A stretch of 64,000 nt of DNA from Pseudomonas viridiflava (lineage in GTDB: Bacteria; Pseudomonadota; Gammaproteobacteria; Pseudomonadales; Pseudomonadaceae), in the NCBI RefSeq assembly GCF_900573885.1, contig NZ_UPSE01000363.1, positions 1 to 64,000 on the forward strand, read 5' to 3'. The position numbers and the translations under genes were made by a program. Position 1 is the stretch's first letter. Every line of letters begins with the position of its first letter. Positions 17,323-26,084 of this stretch are shown one piece after another. The notes beneath the pieces are model-generated. The model was not told the DNA's origin. It searched no databases and saw nothing but the letters and a program-made list of their open reading frames with translations.

Positions 17323-19341
17323 GTGCGCTCTCAATTGCAGGCCTTTGTAGCGCCTGAAATCCCTGCGGTTAAATTTGCGATCAAAACGCTCCTGGGCGCC
17401 GGCCTGGCGTTGTGGTGCGCGATGCGTTTCGGCTTGGAGCAGCCGCAGTGGGCGTTGATGACGGCGGTGATCGTCGCGCAGCCGTTGTCGGGCATGGTGG
17501 TGCAGAAGGGCTTGGCGCGGTTGTGTGGCACGCTGGTCGGCACGGTGATGTCGGTGGTGGTGATGGCGCTGTTTGCGCAAACGCCGTGGCTGTTTCTGCT
17601 GGTGCTGGCGACCTGGCTGGGCATTTGCACGGCGGCGTCCACCTTGCTGCGCAGTGCCTGGGCCTACGCGTTTGTGCTGGCGGGTTACACGGTGGTGATC
17701 ATCGCGCTGCCAGCCATTGGTACTCCGCTGCACGTGTTCGACCAGGCCGTGGCGCGCTGCACGGAAATCTCGCTGGGCATTGTCTGCGCCACAGTGGTCA
17801 GCGCATTGCTGTGGCCGCAACGGGTCGAGCAATTGCTGGCCAGGCAGGCCCGCGATGCCTGGCTCGCCGGTTTGCAGGCTTCAATCGCGGCGCTGGGCGG
17901 CGAGCGGCAGGAACGACAGGGTTTGCTTGGTGCCCTGGGGCGCATCGTGGCGGTGGACGCTCAGCGTGAGCACGCCTGGTTTGAAGGCAGTCGCGGCCGC
18001 CAGCGGGCGGTGGCCTTGCGTATGCTCAGCCGCGACATGCTTACCCAGCTTCGTCTCGCGCGCGGCGTGGCGCGGCAATGGCGGCAGCTGTCGCCGGCGG
18101 AGGCCGAGCAAGTGCGGCCCTGGCTGGAGGACGTGCAGGCGGCGCTGGCCGAGCCGCAAACACCGGTGCTGGTTGAGCTACGTGAACGCCTGATTGGCGC
18201 CGCTGATGACGCCTCGTTATCCACCGTTCAGCAATACTCCCTGGGCCGGCTGGCGTTACTGGTGCGTCAGGTGCTGGCGGCGCAGCAGACGCTGGAAGCG
18301 GTGGAGCAGGGCGTAGCACCGGAGCATGCGCCGCGGGCTATGTCCTGGCACCGCGACATTCCCATGGCGTCCCTGTATGGCTTTCGCAGCGGCGTGGCGT
18401 TTCTGCTGATTGCGGCGTTCTGGCTGGCGACCGGCTGGACCTCGGCTGCTGGCGGTCTGACCATGACGGCGGTGCTCTGCAGCCTGTTCGCCAACCGCGA
18501 AAACGCCGCGCAGATCGGCCTCGGCTTCCTGCGCGGCGTCGTTTATTCGCTGCCGGTGGCGTTTGTTGTCGGCCAGTTACTGTTGCCGCAACTCAGCGGT
18601 TTTCCACTGCTGTGTCTGGCCATGGGTGTGCCGCTGTTTTTCGCCTTGCTGGGTATGACCAAACCGGCAATCGCCGGCACCTGCACCTCATTTGCTCTGC
18701 AATTCATTGTGCTGTGTGCGCCGCAGAATCTGATGCATTTTGATGTGTCGTCCTTTCTCAATCAGGCGGTGGCAATCGTGCTGGGCGTGGGTTTTGCGGT
18801 GCAGATATTCCGTGTGATCGATCTGCGTCATCCGGCCTGGCATGCGCAGCGCCTATTGCGCGCCATGCTGGTGGACCTCAGCCGCCTGCCGCAGCGTCCG
18901 CTGGCCGGGGCCGAGAACTGGTTCGGCGGGCGCATGGCCGATCGTTTGCTGCAGCTGGCCCGGCATTATCCGGTGCTGCCGACGCAGTCACGCAGCCGTT
19001 GGGACGACGGCATCAGCGGGCTGGATCTGGGTGATGAGTTGTTGCACCTACGCCGTTGCCTGGAGGTGGCCGCATCGCCCGAACTGCATGAGGCCGAGCG
19101 GCGTTTTATGCGCGCCCTGGAACCGGTTCTGCTGGAAGGCCCGGAAGCGCATTCGGTAACGGCCCTGGACCAACCCGCTGCGCGGTTGCGCGCAGCGCTG
19201 AACGAGTCGGGCTCCAGCATCGACCGACGCCTCGCCCAGGCCGCGTTGCTGCAATTGCAGTACAGCTGGCGAATGTGGTGCGAACAATCAGAACTCAACC
19301 CGTATGTGCCGCCACAGGAGAGTGAACATGGGCTTGCGTGA
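17323..19341 (+). CDS. FUSC-family aromatic-acid efflux protein (AaeB-like)
   Basis: A 672-residue inner-membrane protein with the FUSC/AaeB layout: six N-terminal membrane segments (from FAIKTLLGAGLALWCAM through about residue 165), a cytoplasmic part, a second membrane block (about 350-510) and a soluble C-terminus. AaeB moves p-hydroxybenzoate and similar acids with the AaeA adaptor and the small AaeX protein, both encoded next. A GTG start at 17323 is used; AAGG lies about 11 bases upstream. It overlaps the next gene by 14 bases. The substrate is inferred from family only. Confidence 0.85.
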   Translation: MRSQLQAFVAPEIPAVKFAIKTLLGAGLALWCAMRFGLEQPQWALMTAVIVAQPLSGMVVQKGLARLCGTLVGTVMSVVVMALFAQTPWLFLLVLATWLGICTAASTLLRSAWAYAFVLAGYTVVIIALPAIGTPLHVFDQAVARCTEISLGIVCATVVSALLWPQRVEQLLARQARDAWLAGLQASIAALGGERQERQGLLGALGRIVAVDAQREHAWFEGSRGRQRAVALRMLSRDMLTQLRLARGVARQWRQLSPAEAEQVRPWLEDVQAALAEPQTPVLVELRERLIGAADDASLSTVQQYSLGRLALLVRQVLAAQQTLEAVEQGVAPEHAPRAMSWHRDIPMASLYGFRSGVAFLLIAAFWLATGWTSAAGGLTMTAVLCSLFANRENAAQIGLGFLRGVVYSLPVAFVVGQLLLPQLSGFPLLCLAMGVPLFFALLGMTKPAIAGTCTSFALQFIVLCAPQNLMHFDVSSFLNQAVAIVLGVGFAVQIFRVIDLRHPAWHAQRLLRAMLVDLSRLPQRPLAGAENWFGGRMADRLLQLARHYPVLPTQSRSRWDDGISGLDLGDELLHLRRCLEVAASPELHEAERRFMRALEPVLLEGPEAHSVTALDQPAARLRAALNESGSSIDRRLAQAALLQLQYSWRMWCEQSELNPYVPPQESEHGLA

Positions 19342-19534
19342 ATGGGCGCTGGGCGGCGTATTGCTCAGCCCGTTCCTGATCTATGCGCTGCTGGCGCTGC
19401 TGGGCACCGGGCTGCTGCGCTTTGGCTTGCAACGCGCGGGCGCGGCGCGGTGGATTTGGCATGAGGCGTTGTTCGACACCGCCTTGTTCGTATGCGTACT
19501 GGCGGCCGTGGTTGCCGTAGCCGGGCGCTGGTAA
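19328..19534 (+). CDS. DUF1656 (AaeX-like) small membrane protein
   Basis: A 68-residue protein with two predicted helices (about 8-32 and 48-66), the DUF1656 pattern found in AaeX and similar partners of FUSC/HlyD efflux systems. GGAGAG precedes the ATG, which lies inside the end of the FUSC gene. Its exact job in these pumps is not established. Position between the pump and adaptor genes supports the assignment. Confidence 0.82.
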   Translation: MGLREWALGGVLLSPFLIYALLALLGTGLLRFGLQRAGAARWIWHEALFDTALFVCVLAAVVAVAGRW

Positions 19535-19546
19535 GAGGAGAGCGGT

Positions 19547-20425
19547 ATGCGTTCAACCCTGCGGGTGGTGATCACCTTGTGCCTGGTGGCAGTGGCGGTA
19601 TTCGCCGGCTACGACCTGTGGCGCTATTACATGCTTTCGCCGTGGACGCGTGACGCGCGTATTCGCGCCGATGTGGTGGTGATTGCGCCGGATGTATCCG
19701 GGTGGGTGGTCGATCTGAAGGTGCATGACAACCAGCACGTAAACGCAGGCGACTTGCTCCTGAGCCTTGACCGCGATCGTTACAAGGCCGCCCTCGACAA
19801 AGCGCACGCCGTGGCTAACACCCGTCAGCAGCAATTGCGGCTACGTGAACACGAGGCCTCGCGGCGCTCCCAGCTGGGGCCGCAAGCCATCAGCGCCGAG
19901 TTAAAGGAAAACGCCCAGATTACCGCCGACATCGCCCGCGGCTCGTACCGCGAAGCGCTGGCCGACGTTGCCCTGGCCGAACTGAACCTGGCCCGCAGCG
20001 AACTGCGCGCACCGCGTACTGGGCAGATCACCAACTTGCGCCTGGCCCAGGGCAACTACGTCACTGCCGGGCAGCCGATGATGGCGCTGGTGGATGAGCA
20101 GTCGTTTTACGTTCAAGCCTATTTCGAGGAAACCAAGCTGCCGCGCATTCGCGCCGGCGCGCCGGTGAAGGTGTGGCTGATGAGCGAAGGTCAGCCACTG
20201 ACCGGCCAGATCGAAAGCATCAGTCGCGGCATCACCGACCGCAACGCCATTCCGGATCAGCAGTTGCTGGCCAACGTCGAGCCCACGTTCAACTGGGTGC
20301 GGCTGGCGCAGCGTATTCCGGTGCGCATCAAACTCGACCCGCTGCCCGCCGATGTGCAGCTCAGCGCGGGGATGACGGCGAGTGTGCGGGTGAGTGAGGA
20401 AGGGGAGGCGAGCGAGAAGCCTTAA
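19547..20425 (+). CDS. HlyD-family adaptor (AaeA-like)
   Basis: A 292-residue membrane fusion protein with one N-terminal helix (about 5-25), then the biotin/lipoyl half IRADVVVIAPDVSGWVVDLKV, a short coiled-coil hairpin and a second half LRAPRTGQITNLRLAQGNYV. It is shorter than EmrA, as usual for AaeA. It follows the DUF1656 gene by 12 bases with GAGGAGAG upstream, completing a three-gene set (pump, small protein, adaptor). The E. coli order is aaeX-aaeA-aaeB; here the pump gene comes first. Confidence 0.87.
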   Translation: MRSTLRVVITLCLVAVAVFAGYDLWRYYMLSPWTRDARIRADVVVIAPDVSGWVVDLKVHDNQHVNAGDLLLSLDRDRYKAALDKAHAVANTRQQQLRLREHEASRRSQLGPQAISAELKENAQITADIARGSYREALADVALAELNLARSELRAPRTGQITNLRLAQGNYVTAGQPMMALVDEQSFYVQAYFEETKLPRIRAGAPVKVWLMSEGQPLTGQIESISRGITDRNAIPDQQLLANVEPTFNWVRLAQRIPVRIKLDPLPADVQLSAGMTASVRVSEEGEASEKP

Positions 20426-20443
20426 AACGTGTGCCGGATTCGA

Positions 20444-20476
20444 GATTCTGGATCCCCGCCTGCGCGGGGATGACGG
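20444..20476. repeat. Half copy of a GGATCCCCGC-type palindromic repeat
   Basis: ATTCTGGATCCCCGCCTGCG followed by CGGGGATGACGG forms a short stem. The same ATTCTGGA...GGATGACGG layout ends the larger inverted repeat at 50741-50847, so this looks like a partial copy of the same dispersed family. Confidence 0.6.
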
Positions 20477-20529
20477 TGAAATTTGGCAAAACTCCGTCGT
20501 CCCCGCGGACCCAGACTCGCAGGAAACGC

Positions 20530-21000
20530 TTAACCGATCTGAATCGGCGGCAACTCGGTCAATGTCACGGTCTGCTGCGAACGCGGCGCGAGAATTTCGG
20601 CTTCACCATCTACCACCAATTCATCACGCTGGTTGAAGACGCGCGTGGCCACACGCACGCGGAATTTCGGCAGCTTTTCGAGAATTTCCAGGCGTACGGT
20701 CAGGGTGTCGCCCAGTTTTACCGGCAGGGTAAAGCGCATGGTCTGGCCCAGGTAGATGGTGCCCGGCCCAGGCAGCTCGCAGGCCACCGCGGCGCTGATC
20801 AACGCACCGCTGAACATGCCATGGGCGATGCGTTCCTTGAACATGGTGCCGGCCGCGTATTCGGCGTCCAGGTGCACCGGGTTGTGGTCGCCGGAAACCG
20901 CTGCGAACAGCTGGATGTCGCGCTCTTCCACGGTCTTGCTGTAGCTGGCGGTCTGGCCGACTTCAAGGGCTTCGTACGGGGTGTTACTCATCTGGCTCAT
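20530..21000 (-). CDS. phaJ4: MaoC-type (R)-specific enoyl-CoA hydratase (PhaJ4-like)
   Basis: A 156-residue hotdog hydratase. The catalytic pair is in SGDHNPVHLD (Asp and His of hydratase-2) and the overall sequence closely recalls Pseudomonas PhaJ4, which turns beta-oxidation trans-2-enoyl-CoA into (R)-3-hydroxyacyl-CoA for medium-chain polyhydroxyalkanoate. The ATG overlaps the stop of the upstream hydrolase by four bases, so the two are co-translated. With fadD2/fadD1 nearby, it belongs to an acyl-CoA handling neighbourhood. Confidence 0.88.
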   Translation of the reverse strand: MSQMSNTPYEALEVGQTASYSKTVEERDIQLFAAVSGDHNPVHLDAEYAAGTMFKERIAHGMFSGALISAAVACELPGPGTIYLGQTMRFTLPVKLGDTLTVRLEILEKLPKFRVRVATRVFNQRDELVVDGEAEILAPRSQQTVTLTELPPIQIG

Positions 21001-21956
21001 GCGGGCTCCTGGCTTTCAGGTTGGCTACGGCGGCTGTGGGTCAACGTCTGGTCCAGCCAGCCGAGCAGGTCGGTGGTCACTTCGTCGCGGTTGGTCTCGT
21101 TGAGCAACTCGTGGCGGGCGTCCGGGTAAATTTTCAACAGGGTGTTCTTGTGGCCGGCTTCGCGCAGGGCGGCGGTCAGGTGTTCCAGGCGCTTGCCTTC
21201 ACTGACCGGGTCGCGGCTGCCGCCAATCACCAGCAATGGCAAGTCGGCGTCGATCTGCTTGAGCTGGGTCACCGGCGTGATTTGCTGCAAGCCTTCGAGC
21301 AGGTCGATCCACAGCTGGTTGGTGCAGCGGAAACCGCACAGCGGATCGTTGATGTACTTGTCCACTTCCAGCGGGTCGCGGCTTAGCCAGTCGAACGACG
21401 TGCGGGTCGGTTTGAAGGCCTTGTTGAACGAGCCGAACGAGAGGAATTCCAGCAGCGCGCTGCGCCCGGTCGCGCCCTGACGCCAGCGCTCGAAGCGGGC
21501 GATGGCCGCTGCCGCCTTGTACAGCCCCACCGGCTGATAGTTCGAGCCAGACAGCACTGCGCCTTGCAGGCTGCAGCTGTGGTGCATCAGGTAAGCCTGG
21601 CCGATGTAGCTGCCCATGCTGTGACCGAGCAGAAAGATCGGCACGTTGGGGTGCTGCTGGCGAATGTGATGATTGAGGTTGGCGAGGTCATTGACCACGC
21701 GCTGCCAGCCATTGCTTTCCGCGTACATGCCTTGCACGCCGCGCTGCGCAGTGCGGCCGTGGCCGCGTTGGTCGTGGGCGTACAGCTCGTAGCCGGCGGC
21801 CACCAATGCTTCACCCAGGCGGGCGTAACGTCCGCCATGTTCCGCCATGCCGTGCGAAACCATCACCACCGCTCTGGGCGTCTGGTCGGCGTACCAACGA
21901 TTGACGAACAGCGGAGCGGCGTCGCTGGCGGTGAGCCAGAAGTCATCGTGAAGCAT
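20997..21956 (-). CDS. Alpha/beta hydrolase (monoacylglycerol lipase-like)
   Basis: A 319-residue serine hydrolase of the lysophospholipase/monoacylglycerol lipase group. The nucleophile elbow is GHSMG (about residue 112), the acid lies in VIGGSRDPVSEGK and the His in YPDARHELLNE. HGMAEHGGRY is the oxyanion-hole motif of this group. No signal peptide is visible. It is the first gene of an overlapping pair with phaJ4 and divergent from fadD2, consistent with lipid breakdown. Confidence 0.88.
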   Translation of the reverse strand: MLHDDFWLTASDAAPLFVNRWYADQTPRAVVMVSHGMAEHGGRYARLGEALVAAGYELYAHDQRGHGRTAQRGVQGMYAESNGWQRVVNDLANLNHHIRQQHPNVPIFLLGHSMGSYIGQAYLMHHSCSLQGAVLSGSNYQPVGLYKAAAAIARFERWRQGATGRSALLEFLSFGSFNKAFKPTRTSFDWLSRDPLEVDKYINDPLCGFRCTNQLWIDLLEGLQQITPVTQLKQIDADLPLLVIGGSRDPVSEGKRLEHLTAALREAGHKNTLLKIYPDARHELLNETNRDEVTTDLLGWLDQTLTHSRRSQPESQEPA

Positions 21957-22239
21957 GGCAGTCCTCGTCTCTTGTCGGCTTCCCTGATCCGCCCCCGAGG
22001 GCGGGCCGCCCCGGCAGTGACAAAAGCGCTACATACGCTCACCGGGCGGTGGGGCATTGTAGAGCCAGCGTGAAAGCTTGTCCCAGCCCGGCATCGTTTA
22101 GTCGGTTAGCACGAGTTGAGCAAGATTCACGTTATTGATGACGCTACCTCTGGTATTTGCGCTGTATGCCAGAACTGCTAAGTTCCCGTCAGCCCCGAAT
22201 GCGCGGGCCAGACACTCTCAGGTAACGAGGATAAAAATA

Positions 22240-23928
22240 ATGCAACCTGATTTCTGGAGCGACAAACGCCCGGCCGGCGTACCCAACGAGATTGACCTCG
22301 GTGCCTACAAGTCGGTCATTGAGGTGTTTGAGCGGTCCTGTAAGAAATACGCCGACCGTCCGGCCTTCTCCAACATGGGTGTAACGCTGACTTACGCCGA
22401 GCTTGATCGCTTGTCCGCCGCGTTCGCTGGCTACCTGCAAAAGCACACTGACCTCAAGGTCGGCGACCGCATAGCCGTGCAATTGCCCAACGTGCTGCAT
22501 TACCCGATTGCCGTTTTCGGCGCCATGCGCGCCGGCCTCGTGGTGGTCAACACCAACCCGCTGTATACCGCGCGGGAAATGCGCCATCAGTTCAAAGACG
22601 CCGGTGTTCGTGCCCTGGTGTTCCTGAACATGTTCGGCAAGCTGGTGCAGGAAGTGCTGCCCGACACCGAAATCGAATACCTGATCGAAGCCAAGATGGG
22701 CGACCTGCAACCAGCGCTCAAAGGCTGGCTGGTCAACACCGTGGTCAAGAACGTCAAGAAGCTGGTGCCCGAATACAACCTGCCGCAAGCGCTCGCGTTC
22801 AAAGACGTGCTCAAGCAAGGCCGTGGCCAGCCGTTGAAACCGGTCAAGGTCGGCCTCGACGACATCGCCGTGCTGCAATACACCGGCGGCACCACTGGCG
22901 TGGCCAAGGGCGCGATGCTCACCCACGGCAACCTGGTCGCCAACATGCAGCAAGTGGATGCCTGCCTCGCCCAGCATGGCCCGGACGGCCGTCCGCTGAT
23001 GCAGCCTGGGCAGGAAGTGATGATTGCGCCGCTGCCGCTGTACCACATCTATGCGTTCACCGCGAACTGCATGTCGATGATGGTCAACGGCAACCACAAC
23101 GTGCTGATCAGCAACCCGCGTGACATTGGTGCCTTTATCAAGGAACTGCAGAAGTGGCGCTTCTCCGCGCTGCTGGGCCTGAACACCTTGTTCGTGGCGC
23201 TGATGGATCACCCTGAATTCAAGAACGTCGACTTCTCCAACCTCAAGGTCACCAACTCCGGCGGTACGGCGCTGGTCAAAGCCACTGCCGAGCGCTGGCA
23301 TGCCGTTACCGGCTGCACCGTGGTGGAAGGCTATGGCCTGACCGAAACCTCGCCGGTCGCCAGCACCAACCCGTACGGCGAAAAAGCCCGCCTGGGCACC
23401 GTCGGCATTCCGGTGCCGGGCACCGCGTTCAAAGTGATCGATGACAACGGCGATGAAGTGCCGTTGGGCGAGCGCGGCGAGCTGTGCATCAAGGGCCCGC
23501 AAGTAATGAAAGGCTACTGGCAGCGTCCGGAAGCCACCGCCGAAGTGCTCGACGCCGAGGGCTGGTTGAAAACCGGCGACATCGCGGTCATCGACCCGGA
23601 CGGTTTCACCCGCATCGTCGACCGCAAGAAAGACCTGATCATCGTCTCGGGCTTCAACGTGTACCCCAACGAGATCGAAGACGTGGTCATGGCCCATCCG
23701 AAAGTGCAGAGCTGCGCAGCCATCGGCGTACCGGACGAGAAGTCTGGCGAGGCAGTGAAACTGTTTGTAGTGGCCCGCGAAGGCGGTTTGACGGCTGAAG
23801 AACTCAAGGCGTACTGCAAAGAGAACTTCACCGGTTACAAGATTCCCAAGCACATCGTGTTCAGGGAATCGCTGCCGATGACGCCAGTCGGCAAGATCCT
23901 GCGTCGCGAACTGCGCGATATCGCCTGA
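22240..23928 (+). CDS. fadD2: Long-chain fatty acid-CoA ligase FadD2
   Basis: A 562-residue acyl-CoA synthetase at the inner membrane. AMP-binding motif YTGGTTGVAKGA, GYGLTETSP, the hinge DRKKDLIIVSGFNVYPNE and the C-terminal lysine in GKILRRELRD are all present. The ATG at 22240 follows GAGG. It precedes a paralogue (fadD1) in the same orientation, the usual pseudomonad pair in which this first copy is FadD2, reported to prefer shorter fatty acids. A terminator separates them, so each may have its own promoter. Confidence 0.93.
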   Translation: MQPDFWSDKRPAGVPNEIDLGAYKSVIEVFERSCKKYADRPAFSNMGVTLTYAELDRLSAAFAGYLQKHTDLKVGDRIAVQLPNVLHYPIAVFGAMRAGLVVVNTNPLYTAREMRHQFKDAGVRALVFLNMFGKLVQEVLPDTEIEYLIEAKMGDLQPALKGWLVNTVVKNVKKLVPEYNLPQALAFKDVLKQGRGQPLKPVKVGLDDIAVLQYTGGTTGVAKGAMLTHGNLVANMQQVDACLAQHGPDGRPLMQPGQEVMIAPLPLYHIYAFTANCMSMMVNGNHNVLISNPRDIGAFIKELQKWRFSALLGLNTLFVALMDHPEFKNVDFSNLKVTNSGGTALVKATAERWHAVTGCTVVEGYGLTETSPVASTNPYGEKARLGTVGIPVPGTAFKVIDDNGDEVPLGERGELCIKGPQVMKGYWQRPEATAEVLDAEGWLKTGDIAVIDPDGFTRIVDRKKDLIIVSGFNVYPNEIEDVVMAHPKVQSCAAIGVPDEKSGEAVKLFVVAREGGLTAEELKAYCKENFTGYKIPKHIVFRESLPMTPVGKILRRELRDIA

Positions 23929-23978
23929 CAGTCGACGTTGAAGCCGCCAGTCGGCTTTAACGGGGTTTGTTTCAAACG

Positions 23979-24010
23979 TGACCGGAAGCCGCGCTTCCGG
24001 TCATTTTTTT
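23979..24010 (+). terminator. Terminator after fadD2
   Basis: A perfect 11-bp stem (TGACCGGAAGC with GCTTCCGGTCA, 3-base loop) is followed by seven T residues. It insulates fadD2 from fadD1. Confidence 0.93.
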
Positions 24011-24166
24011 GACCGGCAAGGCCATGTTTGGTGCTGGTCCCTCTCATTCAAAGCTGCTAATCTCGGCGCGCTTTTTGGCCTGCCAGCACGGCTAAATCGC
24101 ACGAAAATCACAAAAACATCCGTCATCGCGCGGTGAAGATTAGCTGTTGCTTAGGAGTGGGCTTCC

Positions 24167-25855
24167 ATGATCGAAAATTTCTGGAAGGATAAGTACCCTG
24201 TTGGGGTTGCTGCCGAAATCAACCCCGATCAGTACCCGAATATTCAAACGGTACTGAAACAGTCTTGCGAACGCTTCGCCAACAAGCTGGCCTTCAGCAA
24301 CATGGGCAAGTCGCTCACCTACGGTGAGATGTATGAGTTGTCGGGTGCTTTCGCCGCCTACCTGCAACAACACACCGACCTGCAGCCAGGCGACCGCATC
24401 GCCGTGCAACTGCCCAATGTTCTGCAATACCCCGTGGTGGTTTTCGGCGCCATTCGTGCCGGCCTGGTGGTGGTCAACACCAACCCGCTGTACACCGCGC
24501 GGGAAATGGAACACCAATTCAACGACTCCGGCGCCAAAGCACTTATCTGCCTGGCCAACATGGCGCACCTGGCGGAAACCGTGCTGCCAAAAACCGGCGT
24601 CAAGCACGTCATCATCACTGAAGTCGGCGACATGCTTTCGCCGCTCAAGCGCCTGCTGGTCAACAGCGTGGTCAAGTACGTGAAGAAGATGGTACCGGCC
24701 TACAACCTGCCGAATGCCGTCAAACTCAACGATGCGCTGGCCAAAGGCCGCAGTCAGGCGGTGAAGGAAGCCAGCCCGCAAAGCAGCGACATCGCCGTGC
24801 TGCAATACACCGGCGGCACCACCGGCGTGGCCAAGGGCGCGATGCTGACGCACCGCAACCTCATCGCCAACATGCTGCAAGTCAAGCAACTGATGGGCGC
24901 CAACCTGGATGAAGGCTGCGAGATCGTCATTGCACCGCTGCCGCTGTACCACATCTATGCGTTCACCTTTCACTGCATGGCCATGATGCTGCTGGGCGGC
25001 CACAACGTGCTGATCACCAACCCGCGCGACTTGCCGACCATGGTCAACGACCTGTCGAAATTCAAGTTCACCGGCTTTGTTGGCCTGAACACGCTGTTCG
25101 TTGCCCTGTGCCACAACGAAGGGTTCCGTCGCCTGAACTTCTCCTCGCTGAAACTCACCGTTTCCGGCGGCATGGCGCTGCAGCAAGCGGCGGCCGAGCG
25201 CTGGAAAGAAGTGACCGGTTGCGCCATCTGCGAAGGCTTCGGCATGACCGAAACCAGCCCGGTGGCCACCGTGAACCCGTTCAACGCCATTCAGCTGGGC
25301 ACCATCGGCATTCCGTTGCCGTCCACGCTGTGCAAAGTCATCGACGATGAAGGCAAAGAGCTGGAAATCGGCGCGGTGGGCGAGCTGTGCGTAAAAGGCC
25401 CGCAAGTGATGAAAGGCTACTGGCAGCGCCAGGAAGCCACCGACGAAATTCTCGACAGCGAAGGCTGGCTGAAAACCGGCGACATCGGCCTGATTCAGGA
25501 AGACGGTTACCTGCGCATCGTCGACCGCAAGAAAGACATGATTCTGGTGTCTGGTTTCAACGTGTATCCCAACGAACTGGAAGACGTGCTCGCCACGCTG
25601 CCAGGCGTCATGCAGTGCGCTGCCATTGGCATTCCGGACGAGAAATCGGGCGAAGCGATCAAGATTTTCGTCGTGGTCAAGCCGGGCGCCAGCGTCACTA
25701 AAGAGCAGGTCATGGAGCACATGCGCGCCAACGTGACCGGCTACAAAGTGCCGAAGGCTGTTGAATTCCGCGATGTGTTGCCTACCACCAACGTGGGCAA
25801 GATTCTGCGTCGTGAGCTGCGTGATGAAGAGTTGAAAAAACTCGGCAAGAAGTGA
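24167..25855 (+). CDS. fadD1: Long-chain fatty acid-CoA ligase FadD1
   Basis: A 562-residue acyl-CoA synthetase, paralogous to the preceding FadD2 and the same length. Motifs YTGGTTGVAKGA, GFGMTETSP, DRKKDMILVSGFNVYPNE and GKILRREL are intact. FadD1 is the main long-chain activating enzyme in Pseudomonas aeruginosa. GGAG precedes the ATG at 24167. The 156 bases between the fadD2 terminator and this gene must hold its promoter; I see no convincing PsrA-type site there. Confidence 0.93.
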   Translation: MIENFWKDKYPVGVAAEINPDQYPNIQTVLKQSCERFANKLAFSNMGKSLTYGEMYELSGAFAAYLQQHTDLQPGDRIAVQLPNVLQYPVVVFGAIRAGLVVVNTNPLYTAREMEHQFNDSGAKALICLANMAHLAETVLPKTGVKHVIITEVGDMLSPLKRLLVNSVVKYVKKMVPAYNLPNAVKLNDALAKGRSQAVKEASPQSSDIAVLQYTGGTTGVAKGAMLTHRNLIANMLQVKQLMGANLDEGCEIVIAPLPLYHIYAFTFHCMAMMLLGGHNVLITNPRDLPTMVNDLSKFKFTGFVGLNTLFVALCHNEGFRRLNFSSLKLTVSGGMALQQAAAERWKEVTGCAICEGFGMTETSPVATVNPFNAIQLGTIGIPLPSTLCKVIDDEGKELEIGAVGELCVKGPQVMKGYWQRQEATDEILDSEGWLKTGDIGLIQEDGYLRIVDRKKDMILVSGFNVYPNELEDVLATLPGVMQCAAIGIPDEKSGEAIKIFVVVKPGASVTKEQVMEHMRANVTGYKVPKAVEFRDVLPTTNVGKILRRELRDEELKKLGKK

Positions 25856-25864
25856 TCGCTGCAT

Positions 25865-25896
25865 GAAAAAACGCCACCTTCGGGTGGCTTTTTTTT
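25865..25896 (+). terminator. Terminator after fadD1
   Basis: GCCACC-TTCG-GGTGGC with an A-run before and eight T residues after, 10 bases past the stop. Confidence 0.93.
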
Positions 25897-25953
25897 GCGC
25901 GGCGTTTTAGCCAGACGTTGCAATTTCGCCCATGGACGAAGGCCGTTGCCTGC

Positions 25954-25990
25954 AAGCCCGCCTACCGTAGGAGGTCTATTCGGCGGGCTT
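25954..25990. repeat. Inverted repeat in the fadD1/adhesin gap
   Basis: AAGCCCGCC (25954-25962) and GGCGGGCTT (25982-25990) pair perfectly around a 19-base loop. No T-run follows. It may mark the edge of the inserted adhesin gene or be a structured leader. Confidence 0.4.
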
Positions 25991-26084
25991 CCCTTACGTC
26001 CCGTAGGGTTGTCAGAGGCAGGTGGCAGCTCATCTGTGCGGGTGTAGCCACACTGGCGACTCACTTCTTGTCGCGAGTCTGTCT

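Noticed and set aside
22111..22124. Possible ANR box before fadD2 (TTGAG-N4-ATTCA)
   Set aside because: Only seven of ten consensus positions match and no -10 lies at the proper spacing.
22189..23853. 554-codon frame opposite fadD2, and a similar one opposite fadD1
   Set aside because: Both arise from the same codon bias in two paralogous genes and look alike only for that reason.
23960..23976. PsrA-like site upstream of fadD1 (GTTTG-N3-CAAAC)
   Set aside because: The half sites have the opposite order to the known PsrA motif and lie before the fadD2 terminator.
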